64,000 bases of DNA from Candidatus Leptovillus gracilis. GTDB taxonomy: Bacteria; Chloroflexota; Anaerolineae; Promineifilales; Promineifilaceae. The stretch spans positions 496,001 through 560,000 of the forward strand of contig JADJXA010000001.1 of NCBI GenBank assembly GCA_016716065.1. Reading direction: 5' to 3'. A program made the translations under genes and the position numbers. The notes under the pieces were generated by a model. It saw only the letters and a program-made list of their open reading frames with translations. It searched no databases and was not told where the DNA came from. Shown in pieces: positions 1-8,622 of the stretch; the first letter of the stretch is position 1; each line of letters begins with the position of its first letter.

Positions 1-566
1 GCCGCCCCGGCTGGAACCGTCACGGTGACGGCAAAATTGGCCGTTGCGCCTTGAGCAAGCGGGCCAAGCGTGGGGGTAGAAAGTTCGGCAGGCCAGGCTG
101 CCCCGGCCAGCGACAGATCGAAGCTGTCGGTTTGCCCGGTTTCGTTGCGCAGGGTGGTGGTGTAGGTAACGGCCGTGCCCAGCGCCGCATCCTTCCGCTG
201 CACCGATGGGTAAAGTATCGCTCCCGTACTGACTGTTTGCGGGCACAGGGCAATGCCCATAGCAAAACTGGGTACGTGCAGATTATCCACCGTGTAAGTG
301 GCGGCGTCTATGATGGGCACAAAGTTTAGCCCACTGGCAGCGTAGACGTAACGGCCGTCGCAGGTGACGGCCATTTCCCTGAGCGACCCTGGCATATAGA
401 TGGGCGCAGCCACCAGGGTGGCTGTATCAATGGCGTAAATGAGGTTCGTATATTGCCCTCCCGCGTACAGCGTTGCACCATCCGGCGCAACGGAAAATCC
501 GGTCAACCGCCCCAGGTCGGCATTGGTTGCCACGGTTGTGTTTGTGTTCAAATCCACCACAAACAG
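1..566 (-). pseudogene. Continuation of the beta-propeller gene in a shifted frame, open at window edge
   Basis: Read on the minus strand one frame over, bases about 566 to 1 are open throughout. They encode further propeller blades ('FVVDLNTNTTVA', 'YAIDTATLVAAP', 'PIIDAATYTV') and then another sandwich domain ('NETGQTDSFDLSLAG'), matching the style of the upstream part. Adding one G to the GGG run at 568-570 would join both parts into one protein. The gene runs past the window start, so its C terminus is unseen. Single-base loss in a short homopolymer fits either a sequencing error or recent decay. Confidence 0.6.
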
Positions 567-2272
567 ACCCGTCCCCAATCATCGCCCACATACAGCCATT
601 GGCCGTCTGGCGCTATGGCCATGTCTCTGGGATGAGCTTCCAAATCGATGCTATTTACGACAGTAAACGTGGCCGCATCCAGAACCAAAATCTCATTGTT
701 GTCGGTAGAGATGTATATCAGGTCCAGGAAAGGATGGGAAACCAGGTTGTAGGCAACGCTGTTGATAGGAATAACCAGTTGGAAGAAGTTGGTTGTATTC
801 ACCACCACAACCTCATAGCTGTACCCCTTGCTGATAAAGGCGTACTGTCCATCCCGGCTAAATGTGATGTCGTTTGGGCTATAAATGGAACCAATGACAT
901 GAGACACGGTTTGCGTTGCGGTGTCTATGATGGCCACATTGTTGGAATAGACGCAAGCCACGTAGACGCTGCTGCCGCTGGGATTCATGGCGGCACGTTG
1001 GGGATAGGTGCAGCTGCTGCCGCCCACATCAATGGTGTGTAGGAAGGCGGCGTTGGCGGTATCCACCACAGCTACCTGGTTGGCGCCTGAAAGTGTGATA
1101 TAGGCCAGTTCGCCGGTGACGTGGGTGGTGAGTGTGGCGCTGTTGTTGATGGTAGGGCTGGTTACGGCCGTTGCCTGAATGGTAACAACGTCGTCCGCGC
1201 CAGGGCTGGCTCCTGGTGGGGTGGTGGCGTGGACCTCGAACGCAAAAGTTTCCAGGTCCGCCAACAGGGTGGTGCGCGTAATCTGGCTGCCATTGTGCCA
1301 GAAGGAGACAGGCCAGGCATTGCCAGCCGCGCTCAGATCGAAAGTGGCGCTGTCCATGGTCCAGTTGGTGAGGGTCTGGCTGTAGACGGCCGTTTCCCCC
1401 GCGCCAACATACCCATCCTGAACAGCCGGCTCCAGATATACTGCCGGTTCGCGGCAAACCGCTATCTGGTATTCGTAAGAGACATACCCATTATAAGAAG
1501 ATCTCTCGTCCATCTGCACGCGAATTTTGCTGTAGGTGGGCGGCATGAGGGTTTGGTGAACCAACAGCCCGCCTGGGCCGCTGGTTTGCTCGGCAATCAC
1601 CTGCCAGGTATCGCTGTCCGGGTCGTAGCCAGAGATGATGGCGTTGAGCGGAAAATACGTTGGCTGAACATCAGCGTCTATGAGTAAATAAGCTGCCCGC
1701 TGCCCAGCGTAGGCATACGTGTCATCCAAAACATTTAAGTCTAGCCTTGACTCGCCGCGAAAGGCCAGATATGGGTCACAAATAACGGCCGTATCTATAA
1801 CGGCCGTGCCGGTATACTGGGTGGTGGCGTCCGGCTGGGCAAGCACGGTCAGGCTGTCCATCTGCCCTTCGCCAATGCCCGGCGGAATGAGCACCGTGAC
1901 GGTGATAGGCAGATAAGCGCCAGGCGTTAAGACGGCCGTCTGCATGGGCGAAACGGATGCGTCCCAGGTGTAACCGGGGGCGAGACTCAACGTAAAACTA
2001 TGATCCACGCCGGTATTATTTTGCAACACGGCCGTGTGGGTCACCATTTCTTCCGGCCGTCCAAAACCGGCCTGGGCGTCCGGCGCAATGTCCACCGGCG
2101 CCGGATAGGCATTATCCGCTTCGGCCGCTGCCGGCGACTGCCATTCTGGGCCGGGTTGAGCGGCCGTAGGCAGCACCTGCCAAACCAGGACACACATCAC
2201 CCCCAAGGCCAACAACAAGACAAAACCCGTCCAAATGATACGCTGTACCTGGCTTACCAATTTACTGTCCAT
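548..2272 (-). CDS. Secreted beta-propeller (YVTN-type) protein, main part, frameshifted at 3' end
   Basis: The protein starts with a short basic segment and a hydrophobic helix (about residues 12-34), a signal anchor or signal peptide. Two regions of Ig-like/CARDB-type sandwich sequence follow, with spaced NNTG/NWT sequences (about 85-370). The C-terminal part (about 385-574) is a set of YVTN/Lactonase-type propeller blades with recurring 'VVDTANAAF', 'IIDTATQTV', 'VLDAATFTV' strands. The start is well supported by GGGGAGG 6 bases before ATG. The frame stops at 548, but the propeller clearly continues in the next frame down to base 1, so a base has been lost near 566-575. Likely an exported surface or matrix protein; no catalytic residues are recognised. 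Confidence 0.75.
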   Translation of the reverse strand: MDSKLVSQVQRIIWTGFVLLLALGVMCVLVWQVLPTAAQPGPEWQSPAAAEADNAYPAPVDIAPDAQAGFGRPEEMVTHTAVLQNNTGVDHSFTLSLAPGYTWDASVSPMQTAVLTPGAYLPITVTVLIPPGIGEGQMDSLTVLAQPDATTQYTGTAVIDTAVICDPYLAFRGESRLDLNVLDDTYAYAGQRAAYLLIDADVQPTYFPLNAIISGYDPDSDTWQVIAEQTSGPGGLLVHQTLMPPTYSKIRVQMDERSSYNGYVSYEYQIAVCREPAVYLEPAVQDGYVGAGETAVYSQTLTNWTMDSATFDLSAAGNAWPVSFWHNGSQITRTTLLADLETFAFEVHATTPPGASPGADDVVTIQATAVTSPTINNSATLTTHVTGELAYITLSGANQVAVVDTANAAFLHTIDVGGSSCTYPQRAAMNPSGSSVYVACVYSNNVAIIDTATQTVSHVIGSIYSPNDITFSRDGQYAFISKGYSYEVVVVNTTNFFQLVIPINSVAYNLVSHPFLDLIYISTDNNEILVLDAATFTVVNSIDLEAHPRDMAIAPDGQWLYVGDDWGRVCLWWI

Positions 2273-2893
2273 GACTCACCTCCCCAAGTTCCTTTTGACA
2301 TTTAAACCGATTGATCTGACATATAGGCGTCATTTGCATTAGCAAACAAAGATGTCGTCCGCTACCCACAAAGATACACAGGGAGCAGCGTCGCTCTGGT
2401 TAACCTTGTGTTCTCCTTGTCCGCTGCGTTCGCTTTTTGCGGCAAGGTCAATTGTGATAGACACAGGATCGGAGGCAGAGAAATATAACCGGCAAGCCCT
2501 CCACCTGGACAAATGACACTCTTTGATTTGTAGCACAGGTGACGGCCGTGAGGATAGTAACGTTTGTCAAATGCTTTCAGGATGTTTGTCACATCTGCCT
2601 GGTCCACACCAGCATTTACAGGCCGCAGCAGTGGCAAGACGGACGCTGGCGCATTGCTTGGGGATGGTCTTCGTTTGAACCAACGGCGACCTGTCAGTCC
2701 CGCGAAAGCGGGAATCCACTGCGGCTGTTCCCTGTCCACGCCGTCCCGCCCCTACCATACATCATGACAAATTGAGAACTGCTGCCCTGGTAAAATACCC
2801 TTTTGAAAATCAGCTTAAAACTGATAGCATTTCTCTGCCTTCAGGCACGATTCATTGTCAGGGTGCTTTCAAGAGAACATAGGACAGGCAGTC
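2273..2893. other. Gene-free spacer with short hairpin repeats
   Basis: About 620 bases lack a convincing gene; the small open frames here have no ribosome site or family resemblance. At 2698-2713 lies TCCCGCGAAAGCGGGA, a 6-bp stem with a GAAA loop of the kind found in dispersed intergenic repeats. A 'cccgccccta' tract near 2745-2757 resembles the inner arm of the 39.9 kb element. One ACGGCCGT octamer is present near 2541. Confidence 0.5.
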
Positions 2894-4000
2894 ATGAGCG
2901 AATGGGTTGAAGCAGTCGGTAACATGCACATGCACACGCCCTACTCCGATGGCGAGAAGTGGCACGCGGACATCGCCGAGGCCGCTATCAGCGCCGGGCT
3001 GGATTTTGTCATCGTCACCGACCACAATGTGTGGGTGGATGGCGTGGAAGGGTACTACGAGAATGGCAACGGCCGTGTCCTGCTCCTCACCAGCGAAGAA
3101 ATTCACAACCCACGCCGCCAACCCCAGGCCAGTCACTTCCTGGCCTATGGCGCGCAGCGCGAACTGGCCCATTATGCCGCCGAACCACAGCGCCTCATTG
3201 ACGAGTTAAAAGCGGCCGGCGGTTACGGCTTCCTGGCCCATCCCCACGAAAAAGATTTGCCCCTGCTCAACTTCGACAATTTGGGCTGGCACGATTGGGA
3301 GATTGACGGTTATACCGGCCTGGAAATCTGGAATTATATGTCCAGCATTAAAAACCAGATGGCTGCAGCAGTGGAAAAGCTGCCGCTCAAATTCAAGCTC
3401 CTCAGCTTTTTAGCCCTGCTGCGCGTCGCCCTCAACCCGGAAAAGCACATCACCGGCCCCGAGCCAGAGACGCTGGCCTTCTGGGACCAACTGCTCAGCG
3501 AAGGCAAACAAATCCACGCCATTGGCAACAGCGACGCCCACGGCACACCCATCCGTCTGGGACCCTGGGAACGCATTATCTACCCCTACGAGGACCTGTT
3601 CCGCGCTGTCAACACCCACATCCTGCTGCCCAAACCCTTCAGCGGCAACATAGAACAGGACAAAAAGATGATCTACAACGCCATTGGCAATGGGCGCGCC
3701 TGGGTGGCCTACGATCTGCCCCACCCCACCAAAGGCTTTCGCTTCACCGGGCAGGGGCTAAACAAGGGCAGCATGGGCGACAAAGTACGCCTGGATGCCG
3801 GGGCGACGCTTCAGGTAAAAACGCCGGCCCCGGCCAATATCCGCCTCATCCGGCACGGCCGTATCGTGGCCGCCATCGAAAACAAAACCAACCTCACCTA
3901 TATCCCTGTGGACGAAGGGGCCTACCGCGTGGAATGCACACGGCCGTTCCAGGGCAAAGAGCGCGGCTGGATTTACAGCAACCCGATTTATTTGTGGTAG
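2894..4000 (+). CDS. PHP-domain metal-dependent phosphoesterase
   Basis: The PHP fold is read from its metal ligands in order: 'NMHMHTPYSDGE' near the N terminus (HxH), 'VTDHN', 'AHPHE' and 'NSDAHG' near residue 220. Such stand-alone PHP proteins hydrolyse phosphate esters, often nucleotides or sugar phosphates; the substrate cannot be read here. A C-terminal beta-rich extension (about 280-368, 'TLQVKTPAPANIRLIRHG') resembles the C-terminal domain of long PHP proteins. ATG at 2894 with AGGA upstream is preferred over an in-frame TTG at 2855, giving 368 residues. A strong hairpin follows at 4122, so this is probably a single-gene unit. Confidence 0.8.
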   Translation: MSEWVEAVGNMHMHTPYSDGEKWHADIAEAAISAGLDFVIVTDHNVWVDGVEGYYENGNGRVLLLTSEEIHNPRRQPQASHFLAYGAQRELAHYAAEPQRLIDELKAAGGYGFLAHPHEKDLPLLNFDNLGWHDWEIDGYTGLEIWNYMSSIKNQMAAAVEKLPLKFKLLSFLALLRVALNPEKHITGPEPETLAFWDQLLSEGKQIHAIGNSDAHGTPIRLGPWERIIYPYEDLFRAVNTHILLPKPFSGNIEQDKKMIYNAIGNGRAWVAYDLPHPTKGFRFTGQGLNKGSMGDKVRLDAGATLQVKTPAPANIRLIRHGRIVAAIENKTNLTYIPVDEGAYRVECTRPFQGKERGWIYSNPIYLW

Positions 4001-4121
4001 TCGGAATGCGTCCCCGCTGGCATCTTGTGCCCCTGGCGTATGACAAACATCACATTTTGTCGCTGCCGCCTTGTGTTACAATCAGAAGCGACATGAAAGT
4101 CCCGCCACTTTCTCAGAGCGG

Positions 4122-4156
4122 AAAAAGCTGAACTTCTTCGGAGAAGTTCAGCTTTT
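4122..4156 (+). terminator. Rho-independent-type terminator after PHP gene
   Basis: A 14-bp perfect stem (AAAGCTGAACTTCT and its complement) closed by a TCGG loop is followed by a short T tract. It lies 120 bases after the PHP stop codon. Confidence 0.7.
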
Positions 4157-4180
4157 AGACAGGCATCATCACAAACTATT

Positions 4181-4276
4181 ACCCGTAAGCGGTAATCCGT
4201 TATCGGTAATCCGTAGACGCTACCTCTGGTAAATGTCATCGGATAACGGCATACGGACTTCGGCCTACGGCTACTA
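4181..4276 (+). repeat. Palindromic dispersed repeat, copy A
   Basis: About 96 bases from ACCCGTAAGCGGTAATCCGT to CGGCCTACGGCTACTAT, with a central CCTCTGGTAAATG. The two ends are imperfect inverted repeats of each other. It matches four other spacers here (21895, 42035, 53600 and 62930). It ends 44 bases before the SDR start and shows that the longer in-frame start at 4233 lies inside repeat DNA. Confidence 0.8.
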
Positions 4277-4319
4277 TCAACCTATCAAACCAACAAATTA
4301 TCGAACCAACAAACATCCT

Positions 4320-5105
4320 ATGTCTGAAAAAACACCTATCATCTCTAAACCCCTACAACCTATCAAACGCGCCATTGTTGTTGGCGCGTCGTCTGGCATT
4401 GGCGCGGCGCTGGCCCGCGAACTGGTCGGCCAGGGCTATGTTGTGGCCGCCCTGGCGCGGCGCGAGGCAGAGCTAACGGCCGTCTGCGCCGCCCTCAACG
4501 CCCCCACGCCCAACGTCCCCCGCGCCCTGCCCTATGTGCATGACGTGACCGATACGGCCGTTGTCCCCGCCCTCTTTCAACGCATTGTTCAGGATTTAGG
4601 CGGGCTGGACCTCATCGTCTATGCGGCTGGCGTGCAGCCGGCCGTCGCCCTGGATGAATACGACCTGGACAAAGACAAGGCAATGATTGACACCAACCTG
4701 ATTGGAGCCATCGCCTGGCTGAATCAGGCGGCCGTGCGCTTTGCCCGCGCCCGCCAGGGCCACATCGTCGCCATCAGTTCCATTGCCGGCGACCGGGGGC
4801 GCGTGGGATCGCCGGTCTACAACAGCAGCAAGGCTGGGCTGAACACCTACCTGGAAGCGCTACGCAACCGCCTATCTAAAAAGCGGGTCATCGTTACCAC
4901 CATCAAGCCCGGTTTTGTAGACACCATTCTGCTGAAAAACGCGCCCAAAACCTTCTGGGTTATTTCGCCCGAAGACGCGGCGCGGCAAATTGTCGCCGCC
5001 ATTCAGCAAAAGCGGCACGTTGTCTATGTACCCGCCCGCTGGGGCCTGGTTGGCCTGATCATTCGCCACATCCCCTCCTTCATCTTCCGGCGGCTCAGCT
5101 TCTAA
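4320..5105 (+). CDS. SDR oxidoreductase, DprE2-like
   Basis: A 261-residue short-chain dehydrogenase with nucleotide-binding 'VVGASSGIG', 'YAAG', catalytic Ser in 'ISSIAG' and 'YNSSK' (YxxxK). The C-terminal end, 'RHIPSFIFRRLSF', closely resembles the tail of mycobacterial DprE2 (RHIPRSIFRKL). The next gene is a DprE1-like FAD oxidase. In actinobacteria that pair epimerises decaprenyl-phospho-ribose to arabinose; by analogy this pair may do a two-step C2 epimerisation on a lipid-linked or free sugar. That role is inferred from pairing and similarity. ATG 4320 is chosen because the upstream frame is repeat DNA. Confidence 0.8.
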   Translation: MSEKTPIISKPLQPIKRAIVVGASSGIGAALARELVGQGYVVAALARREAELTAVCAALNAPTPNVPRALPYVHDVTDTAVVPALFQRIVQDLGGLDLIVYAAGVQPAVALDEYDLDKDKAMIDTNLIGAIAWLNQAAVRFARARQGHIVAISSIAGDRGRVGSPVYNSSKAGLNTYLEALRNRLSKKRVIVTTIKPGFVDTILLKNAPKTFWVISPEDAARQIVAAIQQKRHVVYVPARWGLVGLIIRHIPSFIFRRLSF

Positions 5106-5106
5106 C

Positions 5107-5137
5107 AACGACAAAAGTCTTGGAGACTTTTGTCGTT
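5107..5137 (+). terminator. Intergenic hairpin between SDR and FAD oxidase
   Basis: Perfect 13-bp stem ACGACAAAAGTCT / AGACTTTTGTCGT with a TGG loop, directly after the SDR stop and 15 bases before the oxidase ATG. It could be a leaky terminator or an mRNA-stability element setting the ratio of the two proteins. Confidence 0.5.
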
Positions 5138-5152
5138 TGTCTGGATACCATC

Positions 5153-6625
5153 ATGATTGACAAATCAGTACCAACATCAACAAATCAAACGAAACATTAC
5201 GTTCATCCGGCCGTGCTGCCGGATGAACATCTGGAAATCGTCGGCGGCTGGGGCGAATCCACCCAAGGCATGAGTTATGTTTACCGGCCCAGCACCCTGG
5301 AGGCGCTGGCAAAGGTGTTGGCGCTGGCTGCCCAACACGGCCGTTCCATCGCCATGCGCGGCGGCGGCAACAGCTACGGCGACGCCTTCATGAACGACGA
5401 AAACATCGTCCTGGATATGCGCCGGATGAACCGCGTGCTGGCATGGGACCCGGAGAACGGCATTGTGCGTGTCGAGTCGGGCATCACCATCGAAGAGCTG
5501 TGGCAGTACATCATCGAAGATGGCTGGTGGCCGCCTGTTGTCACCGGCACGTCCAAAACAACCATTGGCGGCTGCGCCGCGATGAACGTCCACGGCAAAA
5601 ACGCCTGGCGCAAAGGGACGATCGGCGATCACATTTTGCAGTTCGACTTGATGCTGCCATCGGGCGAGATCATCATGTGCAGCCGGGCGGAAAACAGCGA
5701 CATTTTCCATGCAGCCATCGGCGGCATGGGGTTGTTGGGCTGCTTCACCAGCCTGACCCTGCAAATGACCCGCATTTATTCCGGCTATCTGCAAGTCTAC
5801 ACCCAGGCGCAGCCCGACCTGGCCGGGATGTTTGACTATTTCCATGCTTACGTAGATGAAAGCAGCTACATTGTGGGCTGGATAGATGCTTTTGCCAACG
5901 GCCGTGCCCTGGGCCGCGGCGACGTACACCGCGCCTATTACCTGCCAGAAGGGGCCGACCCATCGCCCAGCCAAAGCCTGCGCCTGGACAACCAACACGT
6001 GCCGGAGAACCTGATGGGCATCGTGCCCAAATCCATTATGTGGTTGGGGATGCGGCCGTTGATGAACAACGTCGGCACGCGGCTGATCAACAAGGCCAAA
6101 TATGTCGCCGGTCACGTGGGCGGTGGCAAGGTCTACCGGCAAACCCACGCCGCCTTCCACTTTTTGCTAGACTATGTGCCTCATTGGAAGAAGGCGTATG
6201 GGCCGGGTGGGTTGATTCAGTACCAACCCTTCATCCCCAAAGAGAACGCCCTGAACGCCTTCGCCGACATCCTGCGCGTCTCGCACTATTACGACCTGCC
6301 CAACTACCTGACCGTCTTCAAACGCCATCGCCCGGATGACTTTTTGCTCAGCTATGGGGTGGATGGCTTTTCGATGGCGATGGATTTCCGCATCACGCCG
6401 GACAATCAACAGAAAATGCTAAAGCTCACCCGTGAGCTGGACGAGATTGTGTTGGCGGCGAACGGCCGTTTCTATTTCGCCAAAGACAGCACTGTGCGCC
6501 CGGCAGTGGCCCAGGCATTCCTGGGCGAAGAGACCATCAGCCAATTCCGCGCACTCAAGGCGCGCTGCGACCCCGACAACATCCTGCAAACCAACCTCTG
6601 GCGGCGCGTCTTTGGCGCTGCATAA
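5153..6625 (+). CDS. FAD-linked oxidase, DprE1-like
   Basis: A 490-residue VAO/PCMH-type flavoprotein. The FAD domain carries 'RGGGNSYGDAFM', 'GTSKTTIGGCAAMNVHGKN' and 'GGMGLLGC'. The C-terminal half has 'YGPGGLIQYQPFIPKE' and 'GRFYFAKDS', which align with DprE1 'YGPAGFLQYQFVIPTE' and 'GRLYTAKDS', including the active-site lysine. The DprE1 cysteine that reacts with benzothiazinones aligns with Ala here ('SMAMDF' against 'NICVDF'). It follows the DprE2-like SDR, so the two are probably partners. ATG 5153 is chosen; a TTG at 5120 sits inside the hairpin. No mycobacterial-type arabinan genes are visible in the window. Confidence 0.8.
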   Translation: MIDKSVPTSTNQTKHYVHPAVLPDEHLEIVGGWGESTQGMSYVYRPSTLEALAKVLALAAQHGRSIAMRGGGNSYGDAFMNDENIVLDMRRMNRVLAWDPENGIVRVESGITIEELWQYIIEDGWWPPVVTGTSKTTIGGCAAMNVHGKNAWRKGTIGDHILQFDLMLPSGEIIMCSRAENSDIFHAAIGGMGLLGCFTSLTLQMTRIYSGYLQVYTQAQPDLAGMFDYFHAYVDESSYIVGWIDAFANGRALGRGDVHRAYYLPEGADPSPSQSLRLDNQHVPENLMGIVPKSIMWLGMRPLMNNVGTRLINKAKYVAGHVGGGKVYRQTHAAFHFLLDYVPHWKKAYGPGGLIQYQPFIPKENALNAFADILRVSHYYDLPNYLTVFKRHRPDDFLLSYGVDGFSMAMDFRITPDNQQKMLKLTRELDEIVLAANGRFYFAKDSTVRPAVAQAFLGEETISQFRALKARCDPDNILQTNLWRRVFGAA

Positions 6626-6635
6626 TCTGGTCTAT

Positions 6636-6673
6636 AGCGCGATTTGCTTTTGAGCAAATCGCGCTGTGTTTTT
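6636..6673 (+). terminator. Terminator after the FAD oxidase
   Basis: 13-bp stem AGCGCGATTTGCT / AGCAAATCGCGCT with a TTTG loop, then GTGTTTTTA. It starts 10 bases after the stop codon. Confidence 0.8.
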
Positions 6674-6685
6674 AGGGAGGACGAG

Positions 6686-8152
6686 ATGTCGCCTAGATTC
6701 GTTTCGTTTGTTGTGCTGGTTGTTTTATTGGCGCTGACGGCCGTATTTGCGCCGCTGGTTCGGGCAGATAGCGGCGCAAATACGGCCGTTTCCCCCATCG
6801 CCGCCTCCGCCCAGAACCAACCCGACACCCAAGACGCTCCGCAAATCGGGCTGCCCGGCGAGTTGGGCCGCATTTTTGCCGTCCTCGGCATTTTCATCGT
6901 CACCATGTTCACCATGGCCATTGGCACCGAAATTGTGGTGGACGTGTTTAAGCTTATTTTAGGGTTGGAAAGCAAACCCACTGCCCGCAAAACGCTGGAA
7001 GAATATGAAAAAGTGCTGCCCGGAACTCTCAGCAGCCTGGGAGTGGGCATGGATGCGCAGCAGCGCCTGCAATACCAATTGGCTGATCTGAAAAGATTGC
7101 TGGAACCGGTTTTCCGCATCGAAGACGCCGTGGTGGACCTCCACACGGACAGTCTGAAACAGACAGTGGATCAATTGTTTGGCAGCGAGGCGACGGCCGT
7201 GCAAATCCACCAGGCCACTACAACGCTCAAAGGGCGTTTGCAGCACACCATGACCCGGTTAGCCGCCAATTTGCGACTGAGCAATACGGCCGTACAGCCC
7301 CTTATGCTCTTGCTAGACAAACAGATAGACACGGCCGTCGTCAACCTCGGTCAGCTTACCCCCGACGACCTGACCCGCCAACTCAACCGCCTGATCAACG
7401 ACAACCTGGCCGACCCCCTCACCAACTGGACCCGCGCCCAAATCGTCTCTATGCAGCAAAAAACGTATGCTCAGGCCCGTTTGGAGTATGAAATGCTGCT
7501 GCCAACGCTGGAAAGCTCGGGCCTCAGCCCACGCGCCATCCAGCAAGTCAAAATTCAGTTGGAGAGCTTTCTGGAACAGATGCAAAGAGCCGAACTAGGC
7601 TACGCTTATCTGTACGCGATCAACGACCTGCTGGGCAATCTGGAAAAACAGCGCAACGCCATCCGTTCCCACATCCGCCGTTTCTGGGAATGGCTGCAAA
7701 AACGGCTGATGCCCGGACGTTATCAGGCGCTGATGAGCGAACGCGCCCAGCGCGAAACCGCGCCGGCCATTCAAAATTTGGAACACGCCGCCGGGCAGTT
7801 GTTGGCGCTGGACCAACGCGACGTCAGTGACCGGGCCAGTTACGTGCAGCTCATTCGGTTGATTTCGGTGATTGTGGGGGTGACGCTGGCCTACATGCTG
7901 CAAATTGACGCCGCCGACTTGCTGACCGACTTTTTGCCGGAATCGGCCGACTTTCTGAGTACGCGGTTTACGCTGCTGCCAAATTGGCCGGCTATTTCGG
8001 CTGGCATTATCCTGACGGGGTTGGGGGCAAGCGCCGGGTCTGGCTTCTGGCACGACCAACTCAGCCGCTTGCAGACGGTGAAGAAGGGGGCCGAAGCGGC
8101 GTATACGGCCGTGCAGCCAGTCATCGTCAACCAGAAGCTGACAGAGAACTAA
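6686..8152 (+). CDS. Membrane protein of unknown function, coiled-coil rich
   Basis: 488 residues starting at ATG 6686 behind AGGGAGGA. A signal-like hydrophobic start (residues 5-24) is followed by an A/P/Q-rich stretch and a membrane helix near 60-85 ('IFAVLGIFIVTMFTMAIG'). A long, mostly helical soluble region spans about 95-390. Two hydrophobic segments lie near 400-420 and 445-465. The helical middle contains Q/L-rich heptads such as 'QLADLKRLLEP'. No known family is recognised. It sits between a terminator and a convergent small gene, so it is likely transcribed alone. Confidence 0.7.
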   Translation: MSPRFVSFVVLVVLLALTAVFAPLVRADSGANTAVSPIAASAQNQPDTQDAPQIGLPGELGRIFAVLGIFIVTMFTMAIGTEIVVDVFKLILGLESKPTARKTLEEYEKVLPGTLSSLGVGMDAQQRLQYQLADLKRLLEPVFRIEDAVVDLHTDSLKQTVDQLFGSEATAVQIHQATTTLKGRLQHTMTRLAANLRLSNTAVQPLMLLLDKQIDTAVVNLGQLTPDDLTRQLNRLINDNLADPLTNWTRAQIVSMQQKTYAQARLEYEMLLPTLESSGLSPRAIQQVKIQLESFLEQMQRAELGYAYLYAINDLLGNLEKQRNAIRSHIRRFWEWLQKRLMPGRYQALMSERAQRETAPAIQNLEHAAGQLLALDQRDVSDRASYVQLIRLISVIVGVTLAYMLQIDAADLLTDFLPESADFLSTRFTLLPNWPAISAGIILTGLGASAGSGFWHDQLSRLQTVKKGAEAAYTAVQPVIVNQKLTEN

Positions 8153-8178
8153 TCCTTCGGCAAGCTCAGGACCAATCG

Positions 8179-8529
8179 TCAATCCGGGAAGCGGTAAAAA
8201 TAGTTGTGTTCTCCGGTCAGGGTTTCCAGGCGAAAATGCACAGCACGGCCGTCGTCGGCTTCAAAGGCGATGGTGATGCGGCGGCCGATGAGCTGCCCCA
8301 CCAACGCCCAATAGTCGCGTGAAAATTCTTCCGTCGGCCTGAGAACACCGTTTTCATTTTCCTGTCGTCCGGCGACCAACGCCACCAGGCGCACGACATA
8401 TTTGTCGGCCGACGCCACAATTGCCAACACCTCCGCCGTAAAGACGGCGCGTAGATAATCGCCGCCGGGCAAATGCCAGGCGAACTGCGCCGGAAAGGTA
8501 TCACCGATGTTGTAGTGTGCTTCAGGCAT
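8179..8529 (-). CDS. Small hypothetical protein (116 aa)
   Basis: A soluble, mixed alpha/beta small protein ('NIGDTFPAQFAWHLPGGDYLRAVF...') with no recognised family. Its codon usage, with the octamer as 'DGRAV', resembles its neighbours, and no better frame covers the region. No clear ribosome site precedes ATG 8529. It is convergent with the membrane protein gene and lies downstream of the ABC ATPase beyond a terminator. Confidence 0.5.
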   Translation of the reverse strand: MPEAHYNIGDTFPAQFAWHLPGGDYLRAVFTAEVLAIVASADKYVVRLVALVAGRQENENGVLRPTEEFSRDYWALVGQLIGRRITIAFEADDGRAVHFRLETLTGEHNYFYRFPD

Positions 8530-8564
8530 GGGGGAAGTGTAGCCGGGATAGATGAAGTGTCAAC

Positions 8565-8600
8565 AAAAAACGGCCGTTCCGGGGGGAACGGCCGTTTTAA
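8565..8600 (-). terminator. Terminator of the ABC ATPase gene, built on ACGGCCGT
   Basis: 14-bp stem AAAACGGCCGTTCC / GGAACGGCCGTTTT with a G-rich loop, followed by T on the minus strand. It contains two copies of the overrepresented octamer, one per arm. Confidence 0.8.
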
Positions 8601-8622
8601 TTCACATCATTCAACCAACAGG

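Noticed and set aside
2362..2739. 125-codon open frame in the 2.3-2.9 kb spacer
   Set aside because: Contains a 'WIPAFAG' segment typical of translated dispersed repeats (TCCCGCGAAAGCGGGA) and no ribosome site.
4233..4319. N-terminal extension of the SDR
   Set aside because: The extra 29 residues are translated from palindromic repeat DNA.
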